A stretch of DNA of 64,000 bases from Platerodrilus igneus (GCA_036346225.1 JARFIW010000108.1:4916501-4980500); one strand, 5' to 3'; shown: positions 1 to 10,029, numbered from the stretch's first letter. Program-made: numbers and translations. The notes: a model not told the origin generated them from the letters alone.

Positions 1-599
1 AAGACAGGCCCAGTGAGATAAGAATTCACATTTTCCAAGAAGCAAGCTACCATTGCATTCTTATATCGGCTAGGGCGGCTGTACTCGAATATACACACCT
101 TTTTTGTGTCATCAAACGTCAACGCAGTTTTACCAAGCGTTGACGTTATCGGATGTTGCATGTCTTACCGAGAGAGATATGGTTTTGCGTATACGTTCAA
201 GATTTAAGGTACACGGACAGTACAGTATTGTAAACTATATGTATAAAATGCCCAAGCTTTAAACGATTTTAAAAAACGCAAGAAAACCAACTAATATTTT
301 TTTAATGCGAAATCCGCAAATTCTTCTAAATACAATCTTGAGCACCACCTTTCACGTAAAAACACTCAGGGTTGCTATGAAACAAATTAAGCAAATTTAG
401 TTAATAAAGTAAGAATGCAGCCTCACACAAAAGAAGGTTCATTAGCATGCAATTTGTGCAATTATAACACATCACAAAAAAGTCATTTACAAATACATTT
501 TCGGTCGCATACTAACGAACGTCCATTCGCGTGCAATTTGTGTGATTATACTGCATCACGTAAAAGTCATTTACAAACACATTTTTGGTCGCACACCAA
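1..599 (+). repeat. Duplicated zinc-finger locus, copy A (5' flank and first two fingers)
   Basis: This stretch matches 7391-7990 almost base for base; the one clear difference I see is an extra A in the later copy (ctaaatac against ctaaaatac near 337). It holds the upstream flank and the start of a zinc-finger gene. Identity stops at 599, where the zinc-finger sequence is replaced by mobile-element sequence starting GTTCAGC. The near identity points to a very recent duplication, or to two haplotypes placed in tandem by the assembler. Confidence 0.9.
241..250 (+). promoter_or_regulatory. TATA-like box of zinc-finger copy A
   Basis: GTATAAAATG lies about 170 bases before the first ATG of the zinc-finger frame. 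The same motif and flank recur at 7631-7640 and, inverted, near 22914-22930, so the segment is conserved between three copies. Conservation suits a core promoter but is also expected from recent duplication. No transcript evidence is available. Confidence 0.35.
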
Positions 600-600
600 C
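415..600 (+). pseudogene. C2H2 zinc-finger array gene, copy A, truncated by an insertion
   Basis: The frame opens with MQPHTKEGSLACNLCNY and encodes two complete classical fingers (C-x2-C-x12-H-x3-H) joined by linkers of the TNERPFA type, a variant of the canonical TGEKPF linker. After the second finger (ending near 595) the frame runs into the MADF/BESS element and stops at 658-660, so the last 20 or so residues are transposon-derived. The undamaged counterpart at 7806 continues for many more fingers. Copy A would give at most a two-finger peptide and is best treated as a disrupted gene. Confidence 0.85.
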
Positions 601-805
601 GTTCAGCTATTATTCTGTAGATACACAGATGCAGCGGGAAATTTAAAAACGTTAGGTTAGAACTTGCTTTAAATATTAAAATTGTTTATTGTATTCAAAA
701 CTGCTTAATTTAGGCTTTAACGTAATAAAGGAACCCATTGAAGTGAAATTACCGCGTGGAACAAGAACAGTACAATAAACAAAAGGGAGGTTAAAAAATA
801 TACAA

Positions 806-850
806 TAGAATAATAATATACTACGCTAGCGTGAGTGTATTATTATTCTA
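806..850. repeat. Conserved palindrome in MADF/BESS element
   Basis: A 45-base inverted repeat: TAGAATAATAATA on the left and TATTATTATTCTA on the right around a GCTAGC core. The same hairpin occurs in the other two element copies at 39329-39373 and 50348-50392. Retention in all three copies suggests a functional cis site such as a transposase binding or cleavage structure, but shared descent could explain it too. Confidence 0.75.
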
Positions 851-1282
851 CGGATATATTAACAAAATAGTGGCGGATTTTAGACATCCGCAAAGAAATT
901 TGGTCTTCCTTAAACGCCGAGTGTCATTTCTTGTCGTTATTATTCTATGATCAAGGTTGTCAAAGTTTCCAGCCATCACTTGACGCATCAGCTGACATGT
1001 TTGAGGTGAGGACATACAGAACATAAGGCGTTTTCGGAAACTTACTCGGATCACTTACACTAGTAATCGTGGCGTTCGTTAACTAAGAGTCACTAACCTA
1101 TCCGTGTTAGTTTACCCACGGTTAGTTACCAGGATCAGTGATCTGTGTTACACTGCTGTTTAGGCAGAGTCAAAAGTAACGTGATTAAATGCCCATGCGT
1201 TTAACGCAGTTGACATCTTATTATTCCATACATTGATTGTTTGGTTGTTGTCGGTTTACTGCATCTGAATTTTGCAACGGCA

Positions 1283-2126
1283 ATGGATACTCTTGCTAGA
1301 TGTGAATACTGTGTTTACATTAATACAAGATCATTTGTAATAAAACATGTTCGTGAGAATCATTCTCTTAAACAGGTCTATATTGGTAAGCGTTATTAGT
1401 TTAATGGGAAGAAAGAATAAAGCATTTGGTATTTTAGAGCATATTTTCGACAATGATGAAGAGCTTGAAAGTGCGGCAGATAAGGGTGCAAAAAAATCTA
1501 TTAATGATCAATTCTCTATTTGCACAGAAAGCACCCTTACGGATAGAATCGACTTGTCAGGAGCAATTTCTGAGAAAGTTAGCTGGAGTCAACAGCAGGT
1601 ATTGTTACTTCTGGATATGTATAGAAAATATTTTCATAAATTTGAGGATTAGAAAATAACAAATAAAGCACTCTGCAGGTTAATAGCACAAAAAATTGGT
1701 GAAATAAATGGTAGTACTTTTACCGCTGTGCAGTGTGAAAATAAGTTTAAAAATATGAAAAAAACTTATAAAAAAATTCGCGATAATAACGGCCAAAGCG
1801 GGCGAGGTTCCATAACATGGATGTATTATGAAGAAATGGAGAAACTGTTTCAAAAAACTCCAGAAATACAGCCGTTACGTGTCATTAGTACTTTAGAAGG
1901 AAGTGTTTTGGGTTCTTTCAAGTTTCATAAAATGTCTCGACATCCCATTAGTACTAACTCTAATTGCAATATAAGTAATAGTACAAAAAGAACAAACGAA
2001 AGCCAAAAGCAACCCGAATGGATTAAAAAATTTCGCATTGAGTGCCAAGAAAAGCACAATGATAAAATGGTTAGGCAAGACAAATTCCTGTCTTTGCTAG
2101 AGAAATTAGTGGAAAAGGATGACTGA
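1283..2126 (+). pseudogene. Harbinger-associated Myb/SANT-like DNA-binding protein with N-terminal C2H2 finger
   Basis: The ATG at 1283 opens a peptide with one C2H2-type finger (CEYCVY...KHVRENH). After a stop near 1397 the frame resumes at about 1404 (MGRKNKAFGIL) and contains an acidic stretch and a Myb/SANT-like trihelix: tryptophan at WSQQQVLLLLDMYRKYF and the signature KFKNMKKTYKKIRDN around 1740-1785. An in-frame TAG at 1650 splits the helix region; the second copy at 48595 has AAG there, so this is a late nonsense change. In Harbingers this protein helps bring the transposase to DNA. Residues 1397-1404 could instead be a tiny intron. The tail after 1850 is Lys/Glu rich. Confidence 0.75.
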
Positions 2127-2244
2127 TGTTTCTAAAGTTTCATTATTTGTATGTAATATCAGTTGGCATTCACTTTCATTATACTTGGTTATTTTATATT
2201 GAAAAATATGTTATGTTTAAAGACTTGTCTAGTTTTATAAGTAT

Positions 2245-2779
2245 TGTAGCGGGCTACTACTACCGCGTTTCACTAATTTAAAACAAGTAATAACAAGAGT
2301 CTTTATTACTCACTGTTCACAAGTCTAATTAACAGTATATGCCTTATTTATAGATGTCTTTAGTCCAATTAACAATAAAGCACTAACACACTAATGAATT
2401 TACAAGCACTAATATCTTCTTAAACTAACTTCTTAACCATAGGTCCATTAACAACACTAACACAACTATTTATTTATTACACTTTTGTCTATTTATGTAT
2501 TCTAAAAGCTACATGTACATTTGACACGTGTACATCATGTAACACTTATGTTTACTATTGGACTTCCAAAAGCTCAACTATTTAACTTTACACGATATAA
2601 TTTACATTCGACATTCTGATATAGACTAACTCTGTACTTCATCATCGGTCTTATTTATACCGTGAATAAAAAAGGATGACCTCCTCCAGAAATTGCTAGA
2701 AGCTTCCCGGTCCATGGAGAATATGCAGTGCTTGCGGCGCTTGTGTGTTTGACGGGTTGCCTAATAGTAGCTCGCAACA
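2245..2779 (-). mobile_element. Solo LTR (535 bp), copy 1
   Basis: A 535-base unit with TG..CA ends, read on the - strand from TGTTGCGAGCTACTATTAGG to TAGTAGTAGCCCGCTACA, is flanked by the 4-bp duplication GTAT (2241-2244 and 2780-2783). No coding sequence lies next to it, so it is a solo LTR left by recombination. Further copies are at 49554-50087 (same position inside another Harbinger) and 12625-13177 (inverted). A TATA-like box comparable to TATATAAGG of the third copy is expected in its promoter half; here it has drifted. Confidence 0.85.
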
Positions 2780-2868
2780 GTATAAACGTAAAGGGTATAA
2801 ATAAGTTGCAACGACTTGTATTAATATTTTTTTATTAAGAGTATAAAGACTATTTGATAAATATCTAG

Positions 2869-3900
2869 TTATTCTTCACATATTTTATCTCGTTTAACAG
2901 CTGCTTTTACATCTATAGAAACTTCACAAACAGTATCATCATCATCATCAATATCCATTTCATCTAAATCATAATCATTATTTCTCATACATATTTTATG
3001 CAAAATGCAACATGCTGTGATGACATCTGGTACAAAGGTCGTGTCTGTTACATTTAAAAACCTTAGATTTCTAAAGCGACCTTTAAGAAGTCCAAACGCC
3101 TGCTCTATACAGACTCTAGTCGAAGAATTCATACAATTAAATTTTTTGTTTAGCTGTTAGGTGCCCATTATTTGTATATGGTGTTAACAAGTTTATGGTA
3201 GTAGGGTATGCTGAATCGCCTAATAAATGTTGGTTTTCATTTAAAACTTCAGAAAGATATTTTGATATTGGCCATACTCTAAATACTCGAGCATCATGAC
3301 CGCTGCCAGGATATTGTACAAATCAATACATAATAGAAACATTTTGGGAAAACTTCTTAATTTACCAGCAAAACAATCTATAAATGTATAGTCCCATTTG
3401 CATACTCCTTGTAATAGAGTGAAATTGTTTCCGATTCAAATATGAGTTGGGATTGATTTTTGGAGTTACAATTCGAATATGGGGGCCATCTATAGCTCCA
3501 ACGACTCCTGGAATTCGGCTTTTCTTTTTGAATCCATTGGAAATACTGTTGATATTTTGTGGCCATTTGATAAACATCTTTAAGTTTCTTATTAGTATAT
3601 CAATTACTCTACGCAGATATTCCCATGTAGTACTTATCGACAAATCAAATCTATCGGCAACAGATCCAAACTTTTTAGTAATGTCAACCGGTATAAAAAA
3701 CATTATTTTCACTAACCTGTAAACTTCCTGATTAGCTAACATCCATAAACAAACTAATATTTGCTTATTAGGGCTAGTTGGGCGTCCTCCAAGTGGTGTT
3801 TGCTTATAAATATCCACGCCAAATTCTTTAACTAAAATTGCTGTAGTTGATTTTTCCAAACGAAAATGTGCTCTAAAATCTGAAAAACCTTCAGGGTGAC
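2869..3900 (-). pseudogene. PIF/Harbinger DDE transposase, frameshifted
   Basis: The N-terminal part (from about 3900 down, FRAHFRLEKSTTAILV and GGRPTSP) leads into GVVGAIDGPHIRI, carrying the first catalytic Asp of the DDE_Tnp_4 family. The middle (about 3250-3180) holds LLGDSAYP with the second Asp, in a shifted frame. The C-terminal frame 3132-2869 has RVCIEQAFGLLKGRF with the catalytic Glu, then ACCILHKICM, and an Asp-rich end. At least two frame breaks separate these parts (between about 3361 and 3250, and near 3140), so no active enzyme is made. All three catalytic residues are still readable. The upstream start is not determined; the TTG at 3859 is not a plausible start. Confidence 0.88.
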
Positions 3901-4629
3901 ATTACGTAAAAGTAATTGCTCACAAGATAAATAATAAGTAGTAACAACATCCATATAATTTTTTATACAAGTTCTTCTTCCTTATTCATTAGTAAAAAAC
4001 AATAGTGCAATTTCTTCATCGTCGCTGCTCTCAAAAAATTCTTCCCCAATACAAGATACAATCATTCCAATTTTTTATTCATCTGTATTTTGTTTTGTTT
4101 TCAACTATCACAAACTGACATAAATATGTTTAGAAATGACAGTGACACTGACAGTTGTCTATGACACTGACCTTAAGCTGACCGTGTACGTTCGTTTACT
4201 AGCTTACCCGGGGTGAGTAAACCACCAACCTAAAGTTGAGTTACAACTAATCCGCTTACTAACTTGAGGTAAGTTTTCGAAAACGCGGATACATTAAGGC
4301 TGGTTTATAATGGATGTTAACTTAATCTTATTCTGTAACCGTAAAAATTCAAACACTAGAAAAAAATGCAACTGGTCATAATGGCTGGGAACAGGACGGT
4401 AACTTAGGCTGCTACCTTAGGAGTTCCCAATTTTTAATTCTTGCTGTATAAGGAATAAGTTCGACCAATAGTATCTTCAGATAATGTCAAATGATTGACA
4501 TGTTTGCACTTAATGCCGGTATGTGTGCTATTGCCACTACCATACTCTAAAGAAATCATTTTTACTTCTGTAAATGATCTGAGTCAGTTGGTTTTATCTT
4601 TTGGTTTAGCATGTATTTATATTCAAGCA

Positions 4630-5436
4630 ATTGATGTGAAATTGATATGCTTGGTGGAAAAATTTCACAAATTTATAATAAAATATAGAAGCTTTGTTAA
4701 AGATAAGTTGGCTGTAGAAGATGTATGGCAATTTATTGCGCTGGAAATGAAATTAACAGGTTAGATAACAGCTAACTTCTATGAAAATGCATAATCGTGC
4801 AATAAATAATTTTTTAGTTGCTGATTGCATGGAACGGTGGGTAGCAATCCACAACAGATTTTCTAAAGAGAGGAGCAAGCATTTGCCAACTGGTTCTGGT
4901 GTTAGGTCTTCGAAGGAGTGGTATTTGATGAAGTATTTAGGCTTTTTATATTCAATCTTACGTAAACGAAAAACGTTTGTTAATGTAGAACAAGAATCAT
5001 CGATAAATACTCTATCTGATGATCTTCTCCCTCACTCTTCAGAAACTCAATTTCTATTAAACGAAGATATAGGTAAGTAATATTTAATTTAAAAAAATTG
5101 TTATTGTCATTAGGTGTATTTGAATATTAAGAGCACGAAGTAGCTATTGATGCAGAAATTAGACTGGGGATGCCATTTACTTCACAACCAAAACCACTTT
5201 ATTCAAGTAGAAGTTCCAGCAGCTCTTCTAACAAAATTGGTAAAAGCTTAGGTGGTGCTGTAGGAATGCTTCATACATTTATATCTGAGAGAAGTGCTGC
5301 TCGTCCGCACGATTGTCCAATTAGAAGCTTTTGTCTATTTTTATGCGATGATTTGAAGCGAATAGCTAAGAAAAAATTAATGAAAGACAAAATTAAAATT
5401 TTGCAAATTATTGAACAATATAGTAAAGAAAATTAA
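4630..5436 (+). pseudogene. MADF-BESS DNA-binding protein of the outer element, copy 1
   Basis: The frame reads LICLVEKFHKFI...EDVWQFIALEM, matching the first part of a MADF domain, then CMERWVAIHNRFSKERSKHL and SGVRSSKEWYLMKYLGFL, matching its second part. The parts are separated by a possible 58-base intron (GTTAGA at 4760 to TTTTTTAG at 4817). A second likely intron lies at 5073-5113 (GTAAGT to ATTAG). The last exon ends with FLCDDLKRIAKKKLMKDKIKILQII, a BESS-type motif for protein contact. A TAA near 5129 interrupts the third exon. MADF-BESS proteins bind DNA in the nucleus. The homologue at 50900-51709 has its own, different lesions. Confidence 0.72.
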
Positions 5437-6052
5437 ATACTTTTTTAATAACTTTTTTTATACTGTTGTTATATATTTTTTACACTAAATCATTAGTCTG
5501 TGAATCACAATAGGCTGACAAGCACATAAACTGAAAATTTGATATTCAAATTGTAATTTAATAATTGGTTTGCAATAATACACTAAAATAATAGAACATT
5601 TTCATAGGATCCCTATGTATAATAACACGCTTCAAATACATATAGCATTGACACATACCATTTAGAAACGAAACCCAATTTTATAATCAGCGAAAATACA
5701 AAGCATTCATTGATTTCATATCCGTGTAAATTTTTTTGAAAAATAACATTAAAACAATTTTTTGTTGCATTTATAAAAATCACAAAATAACGTCGATGTC
5801 AAGTTATCTGCCTTAAAAATATCATTTAATAAACGTAATATACTGTATTTATTTTCATGCTTTTAAAGATAAGCAGTTTCAGAATCTTCAAATTCATATA
5901 TTTACGTTAACAAAACGAAAACGAACAGCTAATTATTCGTGGAAAGCGATAGCACCGGTTAACTATAAAACCAGATATAACGAGTTAATGGCTCTAATTA
6001 TTGCAGAAGCCTGAAAGGGAGAAAGAAAATGGAAGACTTTTATGTCGTTATA
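5437..6052. other. Element tail and AT-rich non-coding sequence
   Basis: 5437-5500 and 5845-5915 align with the 3' end of the MADF/BESS element at 51710-51822. The intervening 340 or so bases (about 5500-5845) are missing from that copy and so are either an extra insertion here or a deletion there; I see no coding potential or terminal repeats in them. 5916-6052 holds nothing I recognise. Confidence 0.5.
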
Positions 6053-6067
6053 AATTGTAAACTGACA

Positions 6068-6363
6068 TTACATTTGATTTTCCAATGCTCCACCCGAAGG
6101 TACTACATTGGCCAGGAAGCGAGTTTTTTTTTACCTGGAAAATTTGGAATTTTGCCGAACCCTTGCTGTTCCAGGCAAGGTAGGGATCTTTAACGTGCGT
6201 GACAACACTCACACACGGGACCTCCATTTTACCTCTCATCCGAACAAGGGTGTATTTTGTGAAAAATGCTGGCCTAACATTATTCAAGCGGACCGTGTCG
6301 GGTTACGAACCCGGGACCTTGGGCGTAGTAGTCACACACATACCACTACGCCACGGAGCCGCC
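6068..6363 (-). mobile_element. tRNA-derived SINE with 15-bp target duplications
   Basis: Read on the - strand, the head (6363 down to about 6285) looks like a tRNA: an A-box-like TGGCGTAGTGGT and a B-box GGGTTCGTAACCC, as for RNA polymerase III transcription. The body that follows includes CACGTTAAAGATCCCT. The 15-base duplication AATTGTAAACTGACA flanks the unit exactly (6053-6067 and 6364-6378), the mark of LINE-driven insertion. The body end has a run of A residues (AAAAAAAAAC). The intact duplication suggests a fairly young insertion. Confidence 0.88.
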
Positions 6364-6378
6364 AATTGTAAACTGACA

Positions 6379-7180
6379 ACTCACCAAAGAGATAAAGACG
6401 TGAAATCGCGGTGAATGTTACATCATGCGGATGTGTTATATTTCTAGAATGTAATCAAACGATGACATATTAAGATTATTTTATTATATAAAGACGGAAG
6501 TGATGAGAGCGGATTCATTCATTCTTTCGAGACTGAAAATTCAGCGTTCAAGATTTGAACATAAATCTTAGACATTCGATACTTGAAAGGCCGTTAATAT
6601 ATGAAGTGCAACGACAATTTATTACTGCAATATAAATAATTAGTTACCTTGGTGTAACGTGGCCGCTAACTTTAATGTACTAAAATAAATGAACTCGGTA
6701 AACGGATATTTCTAGGTATGAAGATTGATTATAAATGGAAATCTGAAATGGAACCAGAAATTTTCGATGCAATTAATTCTAATGGAAACGATGTTTAGAT
6801 AGCGATCGAGATAAGAATACCAACGAAGCGCAAGTATAACTTTGTTTCAAACTTAAAACGACCACCTATATATTATTAAGTAGATTAAGCTAGTATAAGT
6901 TTTTATTTCTCGTATAAAATTATTTGTAAATGGATAATTTTATTTTAGAGGCAGAGCTCGAGATGTTTTGATCCATACAAAATTTCTGCTCGACGTCGTT
7001 GATCAACTACACCGAAAGACAAAAATATTTGAATTATCCATATAAACTTTAAAGAAAATTTTATGACCTAAATATGAAATTTTTGGGGTGAAGATTGTAT
7101 TAATACGTAAGTAGTGATAAAATACTGTTTCTTTCTAGACGTAAGCTGTAAATTGCGTTTGTAAGCGTTATTTATATCTC
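6379..7180. other. Non-coding AT-rich sequence, nothing recognised
   Basis: No convincing open frame, RNA gene or repeat. A TATA-like segment (ATATAAAGACGG) near 6485 followed by a block of higher GC resembles LTR promoter architecture, but no matching partner or TG..CA boundaries were found. Confidence 0.4.
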
Positions 7181-7271
7181 TCTGTGTGTGTGTATGTGTG
7201 TGCGTGTGTGTGTGCGTGCGCGCGCGCGCGCGTGTGTGTGCGTGCGTGCGTATGCGTGTGCGAGTGTGTGT
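7181..7271. repeat. (TG)n/(CG)n microsatellite
   Basis: About 90 bases of alternating purine-pyrimidine TG with CG islands (GTGTGTGCGTGCGCGCGCG), a sequence class able to adopt Z-DNA and prone to length change. It lies just upstream of the second zinc-finger locus. Confidence 0.95.
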
Positions 7272-7390
7272 AAGTAAATTACTTTGATAATGTGTGTAAA
7301 AGAAAAATGTTTTTGACTGTATTTAGATTTTTCGCTTTATTTAATTTTCGTAAAATCCACATTATATTTGTCGCTGTGCTAGCAAGAGGG

Positions 7391-7990
7391 AAGACAGGCC
7401 CAGTGAGATAAGAATTCACATTTTCCAAGAAGCAAGCTACCATTGCATTCTTATATCGGCTAGGGCGGCTGTACTCGAATATACACACCTTTTTTGTGTC
7501 ATCAAACGTCAACGCAGTTTTACCAAGCGTTGACGTTATCGGATGTTGCATGTCTTACCGAGAGAGATATGGTTTTGCGTATACGTTCAAGATTTAAGGT
7601 ACACGGACAGTACAGTATTGTAAACTATATGTATAAAATGCCCAAGCTTTAAACGATTTTAAAAAACGCAAGAAAACCAACTAATATTTTTTTAATGCGA
7701 AATCCGCAAATTCTTCTAAAATACAATCTTGAGCACCACCTTTCACGTAAAAACACTCAGGGTTGCTATGAAACAAATTAAGCAAATTTAGTTAATAAAG
7801 TAAGAATGCAGCCTCACACAAAAGAAGGTTCATTAGCATGCAATTTGTGCAATTATAACACATCACAAAAAAGTCATTTACAAATACATTTTCGGTCGCA
7901 TACTAACGAACGTCCATTCGCGTGCAATTTGTGTGATTATACTGCATCACGTAAAAGTCATTTACAAACACATTTTTGGTCGCACACCAA
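7391..7990 (+). repeat. Duplicated zinc-finger locus, copy B (5' part)
   Basis: Partner of 1-599 at an offset of about 7390 bases. It carries the same upstream flank including the TATA-like GTATAAAATG at 7631-7640. Unlike copy A it continues uninterrupted into the zinc-finger array. Confidence 0.9.
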
Positions 7991-9330
7991 CGATCGTCCA
8001 TTTGCGTGCAGTATGTCTGATTATACTGCACTAGATAAAAGTAATTTAAAAAGACATTTTTGGTCGCATACTAACGATCGTCCATTTGCATGCAATTTGT
8101 GTGATTATAGTGCATCACGTACGTAAAAGTCATCTACAAGCACATTTACGGTCGCATACTAACGATCGTTCATTTGCCTGCAATTTGTATGATTATACTG
8201 CACCAGATAAAAGTAATTTAAAAAGACATTTCTGGTCGCATACTAACGAACGTCTATTCGCGTGCAATTTATGTGCTTATACTGCATCACAGAAAAGTAT
8301 TTTAAAAACACATTTTCGGTTGCATACTAACGAACGTCCATTCGCATGCAATTTGTGTGATTATAGGACATTACAAAAAAGTAATTTACAATCACATTTT
8401 CGGTCGTATACTAACCAGCATCTATTCAAATGCAATTTGTGTAATTATAGCTCGTCACGAAAAAGTGATTTACAAAAGCATTTGCAATCACATACTAACG
8501 AGCATCCATATACATGCAATTTGTGTCGTTACACCACGTTACAAAAAAGTCAGCTACCAGCACATTTTCGTTTGCATACTAACGAACGTCCATTGGCGAG
8601 CATTTTGTGTGATTATACTGCATCACAAAAAAGACATTTTCGGTCGTATACAAACAAAAGTGCATTTACTTGCAATTTGTGTGATTATACCGCATCACGA
8701 AAAATTTATTTACAAGAACATTTATGGTCGTATACTAACGACCGTCTATTTGGATGCAATTTGTGTAATTATAGTTCATCACGAAAAAATGATTTACACA
8801 AGCATTTGCGATCGCATTCTAACTAGCGTTTGTTCGCATGTAATTTGTGTGATTATACCACGTCACAAAAATGTACTTTACAAAGACATTTGTGACCTCA
8901 TACTACAAGTGTTCATTTGTATGCAATGTGTATAACACTACATCACAGAACTACATATATAGTCGCATACAAACGATCGTCGATTAGCTTGCAATTTATG
9001 TGATTATATTGCATTAGGAAAATGTCATTTACCAGAACATTTGTGATTTCATACTAACGAGCGTCCATTCTCAAACAAGTTGTGCCATACGACGTTACAA
9101 ATGAAATCATTTACAAGAACATTTGAGGTCGCATACTAACGAACGTTCATTTCCTTACAATTTGTGTAATTATACAAATCACACAATAGTAGTTTGCAAA
9201 GACATTTCCGGTGGCATACAACCTAGCGTCTGTTGATATGCAATTTGAATGAATATACCGAATCACAAAAAGTAGTTTACAAAGACATTTGCGGTCGTAT
9301 ACTAACGAACGTATATTTGCTTCTACATAC
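7806..9330 (+). pseudogene. C2H2 zinc-finger array gene, copy B (about 18 finger units)
   Basis: From the ATG at 7806 about 18 units of 84 bases follow. The first four fingers are in frame to about 8119; there a 4-base duplication (CACGTACGTAAAAG) shifts the frame, and the array continues in another frame to TAACTAG at 8821, then as decayed units to about 9330. Units follow CNLCDYTASRKSHLQTHFRSH with TNERPFA-type linkers, classical DNA-binding C2H2 fingers. Some units lack ligands (CSMSDY, LASILCDY). With no repressor domain visible it would be a plain polydactyl DNA-binding protein. The last third is clearly non-functional; the first four fingers alone could still be translated. Confidence 0.85.
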
Positions 9331-9420
9331 AAAAACTAATATATAAATTACAGTTACGACTTTTTTTTGACAAATTTGTCAAAAAGGTCGTAAGTGTAAT
9401 TTATATATTAGTTTTGTATG
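9326..9420. repeat. 95-base near-perfect hairpin after zinc-finger copy B
   Basis: CATACAAAAACTAATATATA on the left is the complement of TATATATTAGTTTTGTATG on the right; the arms meet at TTTGACAAATTTGTCAAA around 9375. The arms are about 46 bases with few mismatches and essentially no loop. It sits where the decayed finger units end. It may be a tiny foldback MITE; no duplication of the target was identified. Confidence 0.85.
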
Positions 9421-9571
9421 CAGAACCTTTTTATGGCATAGTAGTTATTCTATAATTAAGGCATAAATTTCATGCCAAAACGTCAGAATAAAAATTACAA
9501 TTTGAATTATAGTTCTTATTTTACGAACGATTGCATCCCAAGATACTATCACATATATAGTTATTACTATA

Positions 9572-10021
9572 CCCTGTTCACGATAAATACGGAATGACGT
9601 CACAAACAGTAATAAAGTGTTAATAATTGTATAATGTGGACGTCGCTATGAACGCTGCTTTAATGATAATACGATGTAGTGTGTTTCGGTTGGCAATTTT
9701 GTGCGGTGTTGTAGCGCTTTCCGCTTCTGTATCCTTAGACGCAAAAATTGTTTACTGTGAAATTTTAAGACACTGCTTTTATTACTTGAAAAATCTTACT
9801 TCTGCATCTTAAGTTGCATTGCTATCACAATCCACTACCATATAGAAAGAAAGTATTTTAAAAATAACCTTACAATTTAAAATATCTCAACTTTTAGTAA
9901 TTATTTAATAAAAAACAAAAATTACACAAGTCTAACTATTAAATAGGCCTAGAAGAAATCAACCATAACAACACAGCATTCACTTGTCTTGAGGCGTCAT
10001 CCTATGTTTATCATGAATAGG
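9572..10021. mobile_element. Non-autonomous DNA transposon (MITE) with 38-bp terminal inverted repeats
   Basis: Left end CCCTGTTCACGATAAATACG; the complement of the right end reads CCCTATTCATGATAAACATA; similarity continues for about 38 bases (both include GGAATGACG/GGATGACG). TATA at 9568-9571 and 10022-10025 flanks the unit, a TA or TATA duplication. The 450 bases encode no transposase; a 61-codon frame (9627-9812) is not convincing. Confidence 0.8.
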
Positions 10022-10029
10022 GTATACCG

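Larger units (their letters stand above)
1027..4287. mobile_element. PIF/Harbinger DNA transposon (3.26 kb) with nested solo LTR
   Basis: The ends form inverted repeats: GGCGTTTTCGGAAACTTAC on the left, and the complement of GTAAGTTTTCGAAAACGC on the right. It has the two-gene layout of the superfamily: a Myb/SANT-like DNA-binding protein on + (1283-2126) and a DDE transposase on - (2869-3900), converging. A solo LTR sits between them. The homologous site without the insert is at about 50570. A TAA duplication fits the superfamily's 3-bp habit but the right boundary is not clean. Both genes are broken. Confidence 0.85.
600..5915 (+). mobile_element. MADF/BESS-coding element, copy 1, with nested Harbinger
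   Basis: Outer sequence at 600-1026 and 4288-5915 matches the uninterrupted copy at 50088-51822 and the partial copy at 37236-39382/48201-48370. It begins inside a zinc finger and lacks about 75 bases of the left end seen in the other copies. It carries a conserved palindrome (806-850) and, at its right, a MADF plus BESS gene. The ends hint at short inverted repeats (TTAACGTA-like), not firmly placed. MADF/BESS proteins are DNA-binding regulators and are also known as accessory proteins of DNA transposons; no transposase of its own is visible outside the nested Harbinger. Confidence 0.7.

Noticed and set aside
848..1054. 68-codon - strand frame
   Set aside because: Non-coding part of the MADF/BESS element; not kept in the other copies.
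8357..8935. 192-codon + strand frame
   Set aside because: Alternate frame of the zinc-finger array. The 84-bp period leaves another frame open repeatedly (the same happens at 21250-21606 and 22400-22660), so it is a by-product of the repeat.
9627..9812. 61-codon frame with a hydrophobic start like a signal peptide
   Set aside because: Lies wholly inside a MITE with no supporting domain or conservation evidence.
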